Counted from the stretch's first letter, positions 52,688 through 63,720 are shown. The stretch is 64,000 bases of DNA from Parelaphostrongylus tenuis (GCA_019055375.1 JAHQIW010003643.1:230012-294011); one strand, 5' to 3'. Notes: a model not told the origin generated them from the sequence alone. Numbers and translations are program-made.

Positions 52688-53530
52688 TCGTTCCATAAGT
52701 TTTGGCACTAAAGCAATAAGCACCAAAGTTAATAACCAGAAGTTATTAAAACTGCACGATTTTGGTATCGTTCAGTCGCGCATTTCTTGCGAACAATTTG
52801 CTCTACACTTTCCCTATTTTTTTTAATAGAGCTAGCTCCCTTAACCGGTTCACTTCCGCGGACCCACTCCAGGTATTTCCGCCAGCGTGGAAACGACTCC
52901 GCCTCCTCTGCCGCGATTGGTAGTCGACTGCAGTACTACTTTCTCGCTTGCAGGGACTGCACGGGACTTAGTCCAGAATTTAGCTGCGGGTCGTGCAGCG
53001 AAATAGTAATGTCGTCGGCAACTAACCGAGGCAGAAGAGGTAGAGTCGTCCCCACTCTGGTGGACATGCCTGTCGTGGGTCCACAGAGGGCCAACCGCTT
53101 AAGGACAAATTCCCTTGCCATTCATGTCGGCGCTTAGGAGAAAATGCTGGTGAAACGACGCACAAAATTAATGGAGCTTGCGACGATGATACGGTTGCTA
53201 GGAAGGACGACTAGGAAGTGGTTCACCAAGTTTAAAGGTGGAGGAAAAAGTCTGGGGAATCAGTCGCACTTGGGCCGTCTACAGGAAGCTCCATTAATCT
53301 TACGAGCGGTTTCACTAGCATTTTCCCCTACGCGCCATTGGTGTATGATTAACAATTGAATTTGTTCCCGGGATAGCTCCATCTTAAAGCAAGTATCAGG
53401 CAGAGTTGTATCCCAAAATGTTCGCAAGGAAATCAACATCTGAGTGGAAGCAAGATTATGCAGTTTTAATTTACTTCTGGTTGATAAATACGGTGTTTAT
53501 CGCTCTAGTGCCAAAACTTACGACATAATA
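52688..53530 (+). mobile_element. Mariner-derived non-autonomous element, copy 2, with nested insert
   Basis: Ends: GTTCCATAAGTTTTGGCACTAAAGCAATAAGCACC at left against CGGTGTTTATCGCTCTAGTGCCAAAACTTACGAC at right, and CATTTCTTGCGAACA against TGTTCGCAAGGAAAT. Inside, MLVKRRTKLMELA, MIRLLGRTTRKWFTKFKGGG and NQSHLGRLQEA keep the HTH and linker of a mariner transposase. Relative to the copy at 37150-37760 it has an extra GC-rich segment (52835-53115). Confidence 0.8.
52832..53118. mobile_element. GC-rich palindromic insert, PB-like, copy 3
   Basis: CTCCCTTAACCGGTTCACTTCC and GCGGACCCACTCCAGG at left face CGTGGGTCCACAGAGGGCC and AACCGCTTAAGG at right. CGACTCCGCCTCCTCTGCCGCGATTGG and CTAACCGAGGCAGAAGAGGTAGAGTCG, TAGTCGACTGCAGT also pair. 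GC content is well above its surroundings. It sits entirely within the mariner-derived element. Confidence 0.65.
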
Positions 53531-53789
53531 TGTCATCTTGCTATTGATCACGCCTTACCAAACAAATATCTGATGATGAATCAACATAATCATGGATATC
53601 GCATGATATTGTACAGGGCAATAAATGTGTACACTGCTTTGTTGTTAACTGCCTTACTACGTGTATGTCCTCCTGGGACAGTGTTTTTACACAACATACG
53701 CTTCGAAATGAAGCCACTTGAAAGCACGAATTGTTTATGATCTTAGTTTTTTATCAAGAACGTGAGCTACTTCTTATCGAGCAGCCTTT

Positions 53790-54075
53790 TTTGGTGGCCT
53801 GTCTCTTGATTAATATAGACAGAACGATAGGCAAAATAGATTTAGTCCACGATTCCCTCTGAGACTGGAAATTCCCTCTTGTTTCAAGGACATTGACTTG
53901 AAGAAGTTGAAAATAACCTCACAGACACATAGAGAGGTAAAATTGAGGCGGAGCACCAGTGAAATGGAAATCTCACTAGGCGATGCCCTTTTACACAGGG
54001 TGGATGTTTGAGCTATTGCCAACTTCCAATATCATCTACCTTTTAACGGCAGTACATCTCGCCAAAAAACGGCTC
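53790..54075. other. Unassigned interval
   Basis: Between the mariner-derived and FB1-like elements. Short frames only; CCACGATTCCCTCTGAGAC and CATAGAGAGGTAAAATTG have no recognised partners. Confidence 0.35.
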
Positions 54076-54079
54076 TGTG

Positions 54080-54645
54080 ATAAGCTGGTATATGGCGTGC
54101 TGATATATCCTGACAGCACGATTTGAGCCTATAATGAGCTCTGTAAAAGCACTTATGAAGTGCTAGACACGTGTTTCGGCTTTTCAGTCTCATCAGTAGT
54201 ACAGTGCCTTTCGCTTGAGCCACTCCCTTGTAGCGTGCCATAACATACCTCATAGAAGGCTTGATAATACGCTGTCAGGATGCACTGATTTCAAGCGAGG
54301 TCTTCAAAAACAGTCGAATATAAGATATTTCAAATTCAGCAGACTTGAGCAATCCACTGTCAGTCATTGTAATGTCGGATGATTCTTCACTTAACACACA
54401 CGCAGTGTAATTGTTCGTCATCGATTCTTTCATATGTAGGGGGTATGCTCCCCTACAAAGAATTACTGAATCGGAAGGCACTGTGTTACTGATGAGGCTG
54501 AAAGGCCGAAACACGTGTCTTGAACATTACTAGTGCCAAAACAGACCTCATCAAAGGCCTAAAATAATGCTAGGCTCAATGCTTCGAGGATGTATAAGTT
54601 TTGAGCGAGGTTTCAAAAAAAAGTCGAAGCAAACATACTGATATG
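54080..54645. repeat. FB1-like foldback element
   Basis: Left: AGTGCTAGACACGTGTTTCGGC, CAGTCTCATCAGTAGTACAGTGCC, TCGCTTGAGCCACTCCC. Right: GGAAGGCACTGTGTTACTGATGAGGC, GGCCGAAACACGTGTCTTG. The middle holds two nearly direct words TTTCAAGCGAGGTCTTCAAAAAC / TTTTGAGCGAGGTTTCAAAAA. Resembles 25840-26335. Confidence 0.75.
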
Positions 54646-54799
54646 TACCTAGAAGCCGACTTTCATTCAACCTAGGCACTATGCTAGTGTGAAATCTAAT
54701 ACCGACACCTAAAGGACGCATTACCGACAAAATCAAATCATTCTGAATAACGGCGATAGGCAAACACCGTCGTGTACAAAAGGACATCGACGAGTAAGA

Positions 54800-57010
54800 T
54801 TCACCTGAGCGATACTCCAGCTCAATGGGTTAATTCGATGTGACAATAAACAACCACATTACTAATATCCCACGGATCTCCCTCTTCGAGGGATCCCGCC
54901 GGGTTAGTCGCGAGTGCACGTGGCGCGTTTCCAGGTGGTAGATAGGGGAATAAACGCGAACCAAAAGCGACCGTGTGCTTCCCAGAGACGTAGGTGGATT
55001 CAAAGGATGATTTCCCTGCTTCTGCAGGCCGACTTCGAATAAAACTCTATTTCTACGAGTCAAATCGAGCCAAAAGTTTGCAATCAAGCGGCTGGGAAGT
55101 ACATGGGGGCGGTTAGGAGTCGCCTTCAACAAATAAGCTCCTCTCGCTCCTCCGAGAGAGACTGGCTAGCTACTCGTGAGGACCTAGCCCCCATGTTTAG
55201 AAACCTATGCGTTGGATATCAAAATGCTAAAAACAGCAATAAATATGGGCCTCATTCCCTTGACCCCGAAAGAGCTCCTGCTACGGCAGTGCCAGGTAGG
55301 ACGAGCACGGAGAGGCTGCTAAAATCTCAGGACCAGACTAGGCTGCCAAGATCGAAACGGACTAAAATGACGATCTGTTACTACAATGCAAGAATACTTG
55401 CTCACGAATCCGCTGTAGAAGATCTATTGAATCAACCAAGAAGGATAGGGACGTCATTGGCCTGGTTGAGACGAGAAGACGACATCTTTTTCACGCTGTT
55501 TATGACATCGGAGAAGAACTGTTCCTTGGAACATGCGATAGCGAGGGTATTGGCGGCGTTGGCGTCCTCGACAAATCTTATTTAACCGGGAACATCGATT
55601 CGTCTGAACAACTAACAACCCGTAATTGAGTTATTACGGTTGAAACGTATGGTTCAATGCCGACTTTGACCACCTTCGTTGCTCGCGCACGTACATCAAC
55701 TATGACGAATACGAAGACGAAGCATTCTATACGGACATCGAAAGGTTCGTCAGAGAACACCTACCTTCTTCAAGATCATTGTTGGAGAATTTAACGCGAA
55801 AATTGGACTCAGGAGAACGTCTGAAGAACATCACATTGGGACCCACGGACTAGAATGGAATGAACAGTGTGAGAGAGTAGTTGAGTTTACCATGACGACC
55901 CAAACCATCCATGTGTCTCGCATTTCCAAAAGCCTCTTTCTCAGCGATGGACGTAGGAGTCTCCCAATGAAGAGTTCCATAACGAAATAGACCACATCTT
56001 ATTAAATCGAAGGTTTTGCCTGACCGATGTCGCTGTTGATCCTAAGTTTTACACGGGATCAGACCATCGCCTCCTTCGCGCCACATTCCTTTTTTCGCTG
56101 AAAGGAGAGAAAGCCGCTAAATTAAACAACGAAGTACCAGAACTACCATAAAGTGGGATGTATTCGAATATTACTCGGCTTTTGGGAAGATACCGTTGTC
56201 GACAACATAAGACCGGCTCGCTGAATATCTTCACGTTAACGCTATGGAAGCCGAGAGTCCTAAAGTCACAAAGAAACGCTCTTCTCCGCAGACACTCGCG
56301 CTGATACGTCAACGTGGAATCGCACGAGCTTCAGGCAACTAAAACCTTACGTCCAAACTTGCGAAACGCTGCAGAGAGGCTATCAAAGAAGACCTCAAAA
56401 AGAGACGAGCAGCAGTCATGGCAGAAGCTGCAGAAGCTGGGAAGCGCATTCGCAAAGACCAGCGATGCTTCGCCAATTATAAGACCAAGATGATTGCACT
56501 TCGATGCTCTGACGGAACACTTAGTTTCCAGAAGGCAGTGCAGAAAATCATGTACCAGCACTACTCGGATCTCTTCGCTAGCCATGTCCTCTTACCGTCA
56601 TATAAATTGAAAGAGGTTAAATTTGTCGTTCCAGCTGTCCTCCCTTCCGAAATCTGCCATGCTAAATCGTCGATGAGGAATAATAGGTTGAGAAAGCAGT
56701 ACGGTCTTAAAGACTATGAAGACTTTAACCGAATGGATAAATTAATTTGAGAACGTGTTTGAGGCTCCTGAGCATCGAGGAAATCGTCGAAAGGGGCGAT
56801 TCCCAGTCCGTTTACGAACGTACCAGCCACAACCAACCGCCTGAAATAATCGTCGACATAGGCGATTTCAAATCTAACAACAAAGATACCGGACTCGCAA
56901 TTCACACGATGAAGATTTCACTCGAAATTCCCATCATGGAAAGCAACGATGCAATTGTCGACTTCTAAATTGAAAACGGTCATACGAAAACACAGCAACC
57001 CACATGACGA
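54800..57010 (+). mobile_element. RTE-type retrotransposon, decayed 5' half
   Basis: From a 5' region with CGAGGGATCCCGCCGGG and GGCGCGTTTCCAGGTGGTAG, through an APE-type endonuclease. KRTKMTICYYNARILA starts the domain at about 55350; shifted frames give RDVIGL-like and VYDIGEELFLGTC, GGVGVL, IVGEFNAKIG (the GDFNAKIG motif, altered), THGLEWNEQ, and YTGSDHRLLRATF with the catalytic SDH motif at about 56058. Then comes the linker, with AEAAEAGKRIRKDQRCFANY and VLPSEICHA, the beginning of RT, ending near 57000. Frameshifts near 55480, 55660, 55790, 56150 and 56750 show it is dead. RT palm is absent, the complement of the 3' halves at 15.7 and 63 kb. Confidence 0.85.
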
Positions 57011-57750
57011 ACTCATCGCACCACTTTGCGGACCAAAATTCTAAACCAACGGCGTCAGAACAACAATGTGGTCAAAATACTAAGACTCCTGTCAAATGCG
57101 AGACAGTTCCAACAATAACTGCAACAGACATTAGCGTGTCAAACAATCATTCCGCCCACCCACATGACGACCGTTCAACAGGCAACAAATAAATACAAAG
57201 GGTAAGAGCAACCTCGTGAAAGGAGCGTCGCAAAGCATCCACGCCATTTAACGTGACAAAGATCCCGTGCGTGCACTTTTCTTCGCGAGGCGGTAATATA
57301 GCAGTTATTCCTCCGAATAACTGCTATTTTCCTTTCCCGCCAAGCTGATACTATCGCATATCATCAGGTGCTTAGTGCTCTACTCGTAAGTAACCGAAAC
57401 AAGCAGACAATGAGTCATAGCAACCGCTAGTGCCTTCGGCTAGTGGATGGCTGGTTTTTCGACCTTGTAGCTGACCACCGAATTGTGTATTGTTAGCAAG
57501 TTACAGGCGAAGACCTGCAGACAACTGGCAAGTAGTCACGCCCGTCACAGCAGTTCATTCGCCATAGATGCCTCGTCGAAGTCGCCAGCATCCGATCTCA
57601 TTGCTTGCTCTCTTGCTTCATCTTATCCGCTCATCTATGTTTAGATAAGCATAACTGGAATGATGCTTAACTCCCTCACTAATTGTCTGCATACGTCTCT
57701 TTCGTCATACCAGTGCATTTCTCAAACACTGTCTAGGCACTTCGAAGTCC
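57010..57750. other. Unassigned interval with a perfect hairpin
   Basis: No gene recognised. A perfect hairpin TAGCAGTTATT - CCTCCG - AATAACTGCTA is at 57299-57326. The 62-codon frame at 57004-57192 is low in hydrophobics and probably noise. Confidence 0.4.
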
Positions 57751-57755
57751 CTTAC

Positions 57756-58023
57756 CCATCCCACTGTAATGTAATTTCATACATGACTTCATCATAATGC
57801 CCATTTAAGGTTGTACCCGATCTATTGTATCCTATCCCACACCCGCACATCACATTATGCCGTAAGCCCTTCTCAGAAAAGCTTTCAGGCCTCAAAAAAC
57901 TATTGTTGCGCATTATATCACGCAGACTGTCTGACAGCGTATCTGAAGACCTTTGGAACGATGGATGCGAGGAGACGAACCCGGGTTCTGATGGAACATT
58001 ATCATCGCGAATGATGGATTGCA
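57756..58023 (-). CDS. Candidate minus-strand internal exon, unidentified
   Basis: On the minus strand an AGCTTTTCAG acceptor precedes a 268-nt open stretch and a GGATGG|GTAAGG donor closes it. The translation includes SIIRDDNVPSEPGFVSSHPS, SFQRSSDTLSDSLRDIMRNN, SFLRPESFSEKGLRHNVMC and GHYDEVMYEITLQWDG. The start phase is 1 and the end phase 2, so it needs partner exons, none of which I could find with confidence. The plus strand also has open frames here, so the coding strand is a judgement from splice signals. Family not recognised. Confidence 0.38.
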
Positions 58024-58481
58024 CTGAAAAGCTTTTGAAGAGATAATCTAAGTAAAAAGATCATATATATGTTCCATATTGCGTCTACACTTCTTGTGTT
58101 TCAGCGGAAAAATTACATCGCTACAAAATTAAGAATATTCCGCAGCTCGCACAAGATATTTGTTCCTTCGTTTTATTTGATGCTCTTGTAGTTATTTAAT
58201 AGTGTGAGGAATGCCGAATTTCACAATAAACTTGGTTTCTACCGGAACCTTCATACTGCATTTTACTAATGGAGAAAGTTACTATTTTGCTCTCGAAGCG
58301 CGTTGTTTTCATTGCGCAGTAAATTTTTTAGTATTTTATTTTATCAAATTGCGATTATGGGGAAACTTCATCGCTACGAAAAAGATAGAATATTAGTGAA
58401 TAGGACTTTCGTAACGAGTTCTGAGTGAAAATGACTACCATCACCATTTGCCTAAACAGTCCACCCATTTTGCCTAAACAG

Positions 58482-58660
58482 AGGAGCGCATGCGACGCAG
58501 TGGCTAGGTGCTCTGCGTCGCACACAAAGGTCAAGAATTCGATCTCGCGCTCATGGTTCACTAAGCCATCGATCCCTCTGGGTCGGATGAGACAGACCAG
58601 GGGGTCTCTCATGTAGCCGATGGGCCTTTCAAAGCCACCTACACATGGTCTCATTGAAGT
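58482..58660 (+). repeat. tRNA-derived SINE, family A, copy 11 (diverged)
   Basis: GAGCGCATGCGACGCAGTGG, TGCTCTGCGTCGCACACAAAGG, ATTCGATCTCGCGCTCATGG and CACTAAGCCATCGATCCCTCTGGG keep the tRNA-like head. The tail after CGGATGAGAC no longer matches. Confidence 0.8.
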
Positions 58661-58989
58661 TGTGCTTAGAGGTGAGAACTAGACGAGGTACAGGAAACCA
58701 TCTCGAGAGCATAGTGGATTAAAAGGAGTAAGCAGAGCAGGTGAAATGTTAAAGAGTGCAGCAATGAGTAATGTTCATAGCTGAGATCGATCAAAAAATT
58801 CTCCAGCGAAGTTGCTATAGTGTGTTTTGATCTGCAAAATCATTTTTATCAAACAATTGAAACAAGCCTTGTTTTGTAATCATTTTCGCATAATCTTGTC
58901 ATTTTATCTGAGCTAAAACCTGCGGCTGCTTCTCAGAAACGTGCTGCCCATACCCAGAGCATATTACAGTTTTTTCCTCACTTTCAATT

Positions 58990-59185
58990 TTCTCATTGTC
59001 TCAATTAGCTAGTATGACGGCGGCGTCTCGTATCGTGGGAATGAAGGCGCTCGTGATAAAGCGGACGCAGGAAGCGCGACATTCTTGCGCAGAGACGCAG
59101 ATGTCGCTTTTTGGGACTGCCGCGCAAGCGACGGCACGACGCCGTTTGTCTATCAACGCTGGTCCGCAGAGGATTATAATTTGAA
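58990..59185. other. Locally GC-rich segment with opposing open frames
   Basis: About 57% GC by eye in an AT-rich setting. The plus frame from the ATG at 59014 reads MTAASRIVGMKALVIKRTQE and stops after PQRIII; the minus strand is also open. No splice context supports either strand. It may be a short non-coding GC island or a captured fragment. Confidence 0.3.
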
Positions 59186-59399
59186 CGTAGGCCAGAACAC
59201 TTCGTTGAAAAAAGGAGAAGGAGGAGTAAACGAACAGCACATCAATTTTGGGAATAGTTTCTACTTTCCTGACAACCTAGTACACAAAATTTTAGGAATC
59301 ATAATTGCTTCTTACTCCATAAGACTTTTTAAGATCATGAATCAGAGATAACTATACAAACAATTAGTTTAACTTTGGAGTAAGATGAGTTCACACAAA

Positions 59400-60640
59400 T
59401 AGCCTTTTCAGTAGAGAGTGCTCTGGATTGATTTAGTTTTATTGGTGACTGCACTGGATAATTAGACTTTTGTGCCTGTTGCGAGTTACTGTAAACTGTG
59501 TGCCGTCTGGTCACTGGATGGTATTGCTTATTCCTGCCACGCGAGTTTTATACTATTTATTTGATGACGAACAGTGTTCGTCCTGAGACTGACGAATCAT
59601 ATTCATCGCCGTAAGGAACAACCTACAACAAGTAACAATTACAGTATAAGTGCGATTGAATGAATAACAGTCACGACATGTAACATAATGTTAGCAGTTT
59701 ATGATGATGTCAATATATGTGAGCCTGAGTGTAAGATGCCCCGAAACCCAGATCTCCAGATGAATGAGAGGAGCTAATGAGCAGTGACTATACACATAGG
59801 TAACATACAACCGCATGAACTGCAGGACTTGGATAATCTAGAGTCAAGAGCCATGACCAGGGTAATCTAGAGCCAAGAGAGATGGAAGCCACAGCCGAGC
59901 TCCAAATAGCATCCGTAGACGAATGGAACCCTTCCAAAATTCTGCTTCGGTTAAGACTGTGAATAGCTGTCAAGCACAACACTGCCCAGATTCTATGGGG
60001 AATATTTCTTGTCAACTGAAAGGCTCGAGTCTTCGTGCTATGCGGAAACAGGGCCTGGTGGTGTTTGAAATGGAAGGTGGCTATTGTTGCGCGAATGCAT
60101 CGGCCAGCTACTGTGAGAAACACGGACCCGGTTGCTATGACTCACTGGGCAAAGAACCTTAGCGATTATCTGTAAGAAGATACAATGATAGTCGAGAGCA
60201 TAAGAGATAAGAAAAATAGCAGTCACTCAGCTCAATAACTGCTATAAAGAAAAAAACCGGCGAATACATTCGAAATTTTGAGAAAGCCGTTGTCAAGACG
60301 AAAATAATATCAAAAAGCTACCTTGTGAATCACAGGTAATTGTAAGTTTAGCCACCAAATGAGGGTATCATCATTTCTGCTTCGTCTAATATAAAGAAAT
60401 GACTAATTATAAATAAGGCCGAAGGATGTCTTTGTCCAGACAGCAGTCTTTGATAAGTGCATTGCGATACAAATTTATAAAAGTCGTTATCGCACGATCG
60501 AAATCCCAACGCTCTTCGTAGGTTTTCCCAACTAAGCAACGTATTCGCCAATCCTATAACATTTCTTTTAGAATTACAGTTCTAACATAAGATAGAAAAT
60601 TAAGTTACACAAAACAAGTTGAGTGCTGGCAGTGCAGTGT
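59400..60640. other. Unassigned interval with an imperfect hairpin
   Basis: Open frames at 59788-60123 (minus) and 59923-60162 (plus) overlap each other and have no family resemblance. A second TAGCAGT..ACTGCTA hairpin is at 60217-60244. The minus frame 60348-60551 starts at ATG but has no splice support. Confidence 0.35.
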
Positions 60641-60675
60641 TAAAGATGTTGTCAAAAGGCGGAAAAGCCTTTAGT

Positions 60676-60861
60676 TCAACCCCAAACTAAACCAATCAGA
60701 ACTTTAATCACTCCGAGAACGAGGAGTTGGTACCAGAAGAGCCTGGGAAAGAGCTCCTTCCGTTGAGCAAGTGCTGCTTGCTGTATGCGGTGAAGATTTG
60801 GGGGACGTTCTAGCATGCCTATTCCAGAATTCCACACAAAACCGTCTCGAATAGCAATCAA
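60676..60861 (-). CDS. Candidate 3'-terminal exon of a minus-strand gene
   Basis: The minus-strand frame reads DGFVWNSGIGMLERPPNLHR, IQQAALAQRKELFPRLFWYQ and LLVLGVIKVLIGLVWG before a stop at 60678-60676. The run LFPRLFWYQLLVLGVIKVLIGLVWG is a plausible C-terminal membrane helix with a flanking basic segment, unlike the surrounding noise. An upstream acceptor is not decisive (CTATTCGAG). Family not recognised. Confidence 0.3.
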   Translation of the reverse strand: MIAIRDGFVWNSGIGMLERPPNLHRIQQAALAQRKELFPRLFWYQLLVLGVIKVLIGLVWG

Positions 60862-61144
60862 TAAAGTTCATAGAAAATTCAAAAATTTTCAAACAGCAGC
60901 CGCACAAAGCGCAAAATCGGTAGGTCACCATGAATGACAGATGCACTAAACAAATGGACTGAAGGAACTGCTGGGAACGTGATATCGGCTCATATTAGAA
61001 TCTTGGTGAGTATGCGCATTGGTTGAATACGTACGTGATTTGAATACGTACGCTGGCGCACGTTACGAACCCCACATCTTGATATCAAAACACACGCGCT
61101 TTCCGAACTTGTTTTGCCACACAGAGGGCACAGACAGAGCAGTT

Positions 61145-61965
61145 GAAGTGGGTTTTTCTGATTAGGAGGGGACAAATGAAAAATCGACCTCATTCGTGGA
61201 GCAGGAATTTTCATAGTAGCGTTAATAATCATTCGAAAGCTGAGATTCTGGCTACAGCCCCATGTCGCCGGTTTTTCGAAACACCTTTCTATAACGCTGA
61301 GATCTCCACACAAATTGAAGTGAATTTCTCGCCGGACAGAGCTCTTTCAGGACTACTAGTAATCGCAAGATAGCGCAGTGCTTCCTGCAGCCAATGCTGG
61401 GCTATACCCGAAAAGGCCGTTTCTCTGCAAAGCGGTAGGTAAAATAAGTTAGATTGATGTGCGAGAAAGGACCAGTTTGGAAAACTCAAGTAGCGCGGTG
61501 GGTAGGCGGCCTTGTGACTACTGACGCGAATACTTCTATACGAGTCATAGGTCCGTTCACTAGCCGCTGGAGCCAGCACCACAATGAATGCGGCGCAGGA
61601 TTCCGTTGCTCCCACGTGGGAATTCGAGTCAATACCAGCTGCGTTGCAGCTTAATTTACCTACTGAGTTTCAAGAAAAGGCCTTTCAGTATATAAACACG
61701 ACGTGAGAATCAAAGTCGATTATGCTGTCGAGAAATACCAATAGAAGGAAGAGCTCTGTCCGGCGAGAAACATGCGTGTCTAAGACCAAAAAGTGTCCTC
61801 TTGCAGCATCGTCAAAAAAAGGTCTTCTTCGAAAACCGGTGACGTGAGGCGTAGCCTCAAGCCTCAGCTTTCAGGATGGTTATCAGACACTCCTTTCCCA
61901 GATTCCTTTTCAACAAATGAGATCGGTTTTTTCATTCGTTCCCTCCTGATCAGAAGGAACTCAAC
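61145..61965. mobile_element. Foldback element FB2, near complete
   Basis: The left end GATTAGGAGGGGACAAATGAAAAATCGACCTCATTCG, GCAGGAATTTTCATAGTAGCG and AATCATTCGAAAGCTGAG pair with the right AGCCTCAGCTTTCAGGATGGTTATCAGACACTCC, AACAAATGAGATCGGTTTTTTCATTCGTTCCCTCCTGATC. The central AGTAATCGCAAGATAGCG, GCCGTTTCTCTGCAAAGCGG subarm matches 18180-18225. Confidence 0.8.
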
Positions 61966-61969
61966 ACAT

Positions 61970-62060
61970 AGGTGTATATACATACATATTGCCATATTAT
62001 GCTATATACATAATAAAAAAAAATATATAGATATATATTATGCATAACGTATATGTATAA
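61970..62060. repeat. AT-rich tract
   Basis: ATATACATACATAT, AAAAAAAAATATATAG and TATATATTATGC words directly behind the FB2 element. Confidence 0.8.
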
Positions 62061-62079
62061 AACGTACGCATAGTAGAGA

Positions 62080-62528
62080 CCTGGTCGCTACTAGAGCAGG
62101 ATGGGGTGATCACTTGGCCTTGTTGAACGCGCAGTCGGAAAGTCGATTATGAAAGTCTCCCATATCTCCAAAATGAGAGAAAGGATCCGAAGTTGCGACA
62201 ACGTCAACGATCGGAAAAGCAAAGACGTCGTTCTACACTGCCGGGATATCGAAAATAAGGTGGACCAGACACGTGATGCTCTTCAACGATAAACCTATGG
62301 ACGAGAGCAGTTTCCAACTGGATTCCTCGGGTTTCAAGCGCTCTCCGGAGACTACCGACCCATGGTCCGATTCTTCACAACATCATAGAAGAAAGATATG
62401 ATGCACTACGAATTCCTAGAACGAGGAGGACACCACTGGGCTACTCTTGCACCCTGATAGGGGGAAAACGGGTGTTGCTAGTGCCCGCGAGTCACTCTAC
62501 GGCAAACAGGTGATACAGGTGATATATA
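62080..62528 (+). mobile_element. RTE 3' fragment, heavily decayed
   Basis: Plus strand reads in shifting frames LLNAQS, SHISKMRERIRS, RSKRRRST, RWTRHVMLFN, QRIPRTRRTPL, VLLVPASHST. These follow the RT C-terminal text of the 15.7-kb copy (TCTCCAAAATGAGAGAAAGGATCC, GTGGACCAGACACGTGATGC). It ends in CAAACAGGTGATACAGGTGATATATA. Confidence 0.8.
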
Positions 62529-62836
62529 AGAAAAAGGATATAAAGCTCTCGGCGTTGACTCAATCCTGAGGGATGCGCCATGCATTCGACTTCAATTTTT
62601 AACTTCGTTTGAGGTGATTGAATGCACATCTGGCCTTTACAATGACTCGCGGTGGCCTCCCGCTGAACCGAGTCAGTGCTGCTTATCTTCCCAGACAACT
62701 CTGAGACCTGTCTGGTACCATTTTATCGACCCCGGAGGGATGGATGGCTTGGTGAGCCATGAGCGCGAGATCGAACCAGTGACCTCGTGCGCGACTGCAG
62801 GGCACCTCTAACCACTGCGCCACCATGCGCTCCGCG
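62529..62836 (-). repeat. tRNA-derived SINE, family A, copy 12, with 13-bp target duplication
   Basis: Full-length minus-strand copy (AAAGCTCTCGGCGTTGAC..TTTGAGGTGATTGAATGC..ACTCGCGGTGGCC..CAGTGCTGCTTATC..GAGCGCGAGATCGAACC..CTAACCACTGCGCC). It is bounded by the identical words CAGGTGATATATA at 62516-62528 and 62837-62849, which are part of the GGTGATA tail of an RTE fragment. This is a clear retrotransposition event into an RTE 3' end. Confidence 0.9.
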
Positions 62837-62874
62837 CAGGTGATATATATATAGATATATAGCGTTTAGTAATA

Positions 62875-63720
62875 TGTATATATATATCACCTGTATCACC
62901 TGTCGTCCCGTTGATCGTCGAGTGACTCGAGCGGGTACCAGCAACTCTTCCATTTTTCCCTATCGCGTGCAAGAGTAGCCCAGTGGGTCCTCCTGCTCTA
63001 GGAATTCGCTGAGCATCATATCTTTCTTCCATCGCTTTCGTGAAGAAATCGGACCAACGGGTCAGTGGTCTTCCTTTAGAGCGCTTGACGTCCCGAGGAA
63101 TCCAGTCGGTAACGGCTCTCGTCCATCGGTTGTCGTTGAAGCGCATCACGTGTCCGGCCCACCTTATTTTCGATATCCTGGCGTGTAGAACGGCGTCTCT
63201 GATTTTCGATCGTTGACGTAGGTCGGAAGTTCGGATCCTTTGTCTCATTTGCGAAATACGAGATACTCCTAGCATCGACCTTTCGACTGCGCGTTCGATA
63301 ACGGCAAGTGATCTTTCATCCTGCTTACGTAGCGACCAGGTTTCTGCTGCATACGTTAGGGCAGGGATAATTGTCGAGTCGAAAAGGTGGGCACGGAGTC
63401 GGATGTTCTTTGTCCTCTTCACTACATCTTCGATGCTCTTAAACGTTCCCCAAGCCGCTCGTTTCCTCCTGCTCAACTCTGGGGCTAGGTCGTTCATCAT
63501 GTTGATTTCACGACCTAGATAGAGTAACTGGAGCATTCGGAAATTGTCGTTCCGTTGAGCGTGAATGGGGCATTAGAAACCCATCCGTTCCTCATGAACA
63601 TTGTTTTCGTTAGATTCAGTTGAAGACCGATCTTTCCACAGGCGTTATCGAAATCAGTCAACATTCGTTCCGCTTGGCTGATGTTTGGTGTTATGAGAAC
63701 GATATCGTCAGCAAAGCGAT
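62875..63720 (-). mobile_element. RTE-type retrotransposon, 5'-truncated at the RT palm
   Basis: The minus strand is open over long stretches: RFADDIVLITPNISQAERML (FADD catalytic box at the truncation point), NLTKTMFMRNGW, then after one shift near 63530 [100 protein letters not shown] and RWSDFFTKAMEERYDAQRIP. It is the best preserved RT C-terminus in the window. It is inserted in, or truncated by, a TATATA tract at 63720. The 3' tail TATCACCTGTATCACCTG (plus) is at 62888. Confidence 0.92.

Noticed and set aside
59788..60162. Opposed open frames of 111 and 79 codons
   Set aside because: Neither has recognisable domain content or splice support; the two strands cannot be distinguished.
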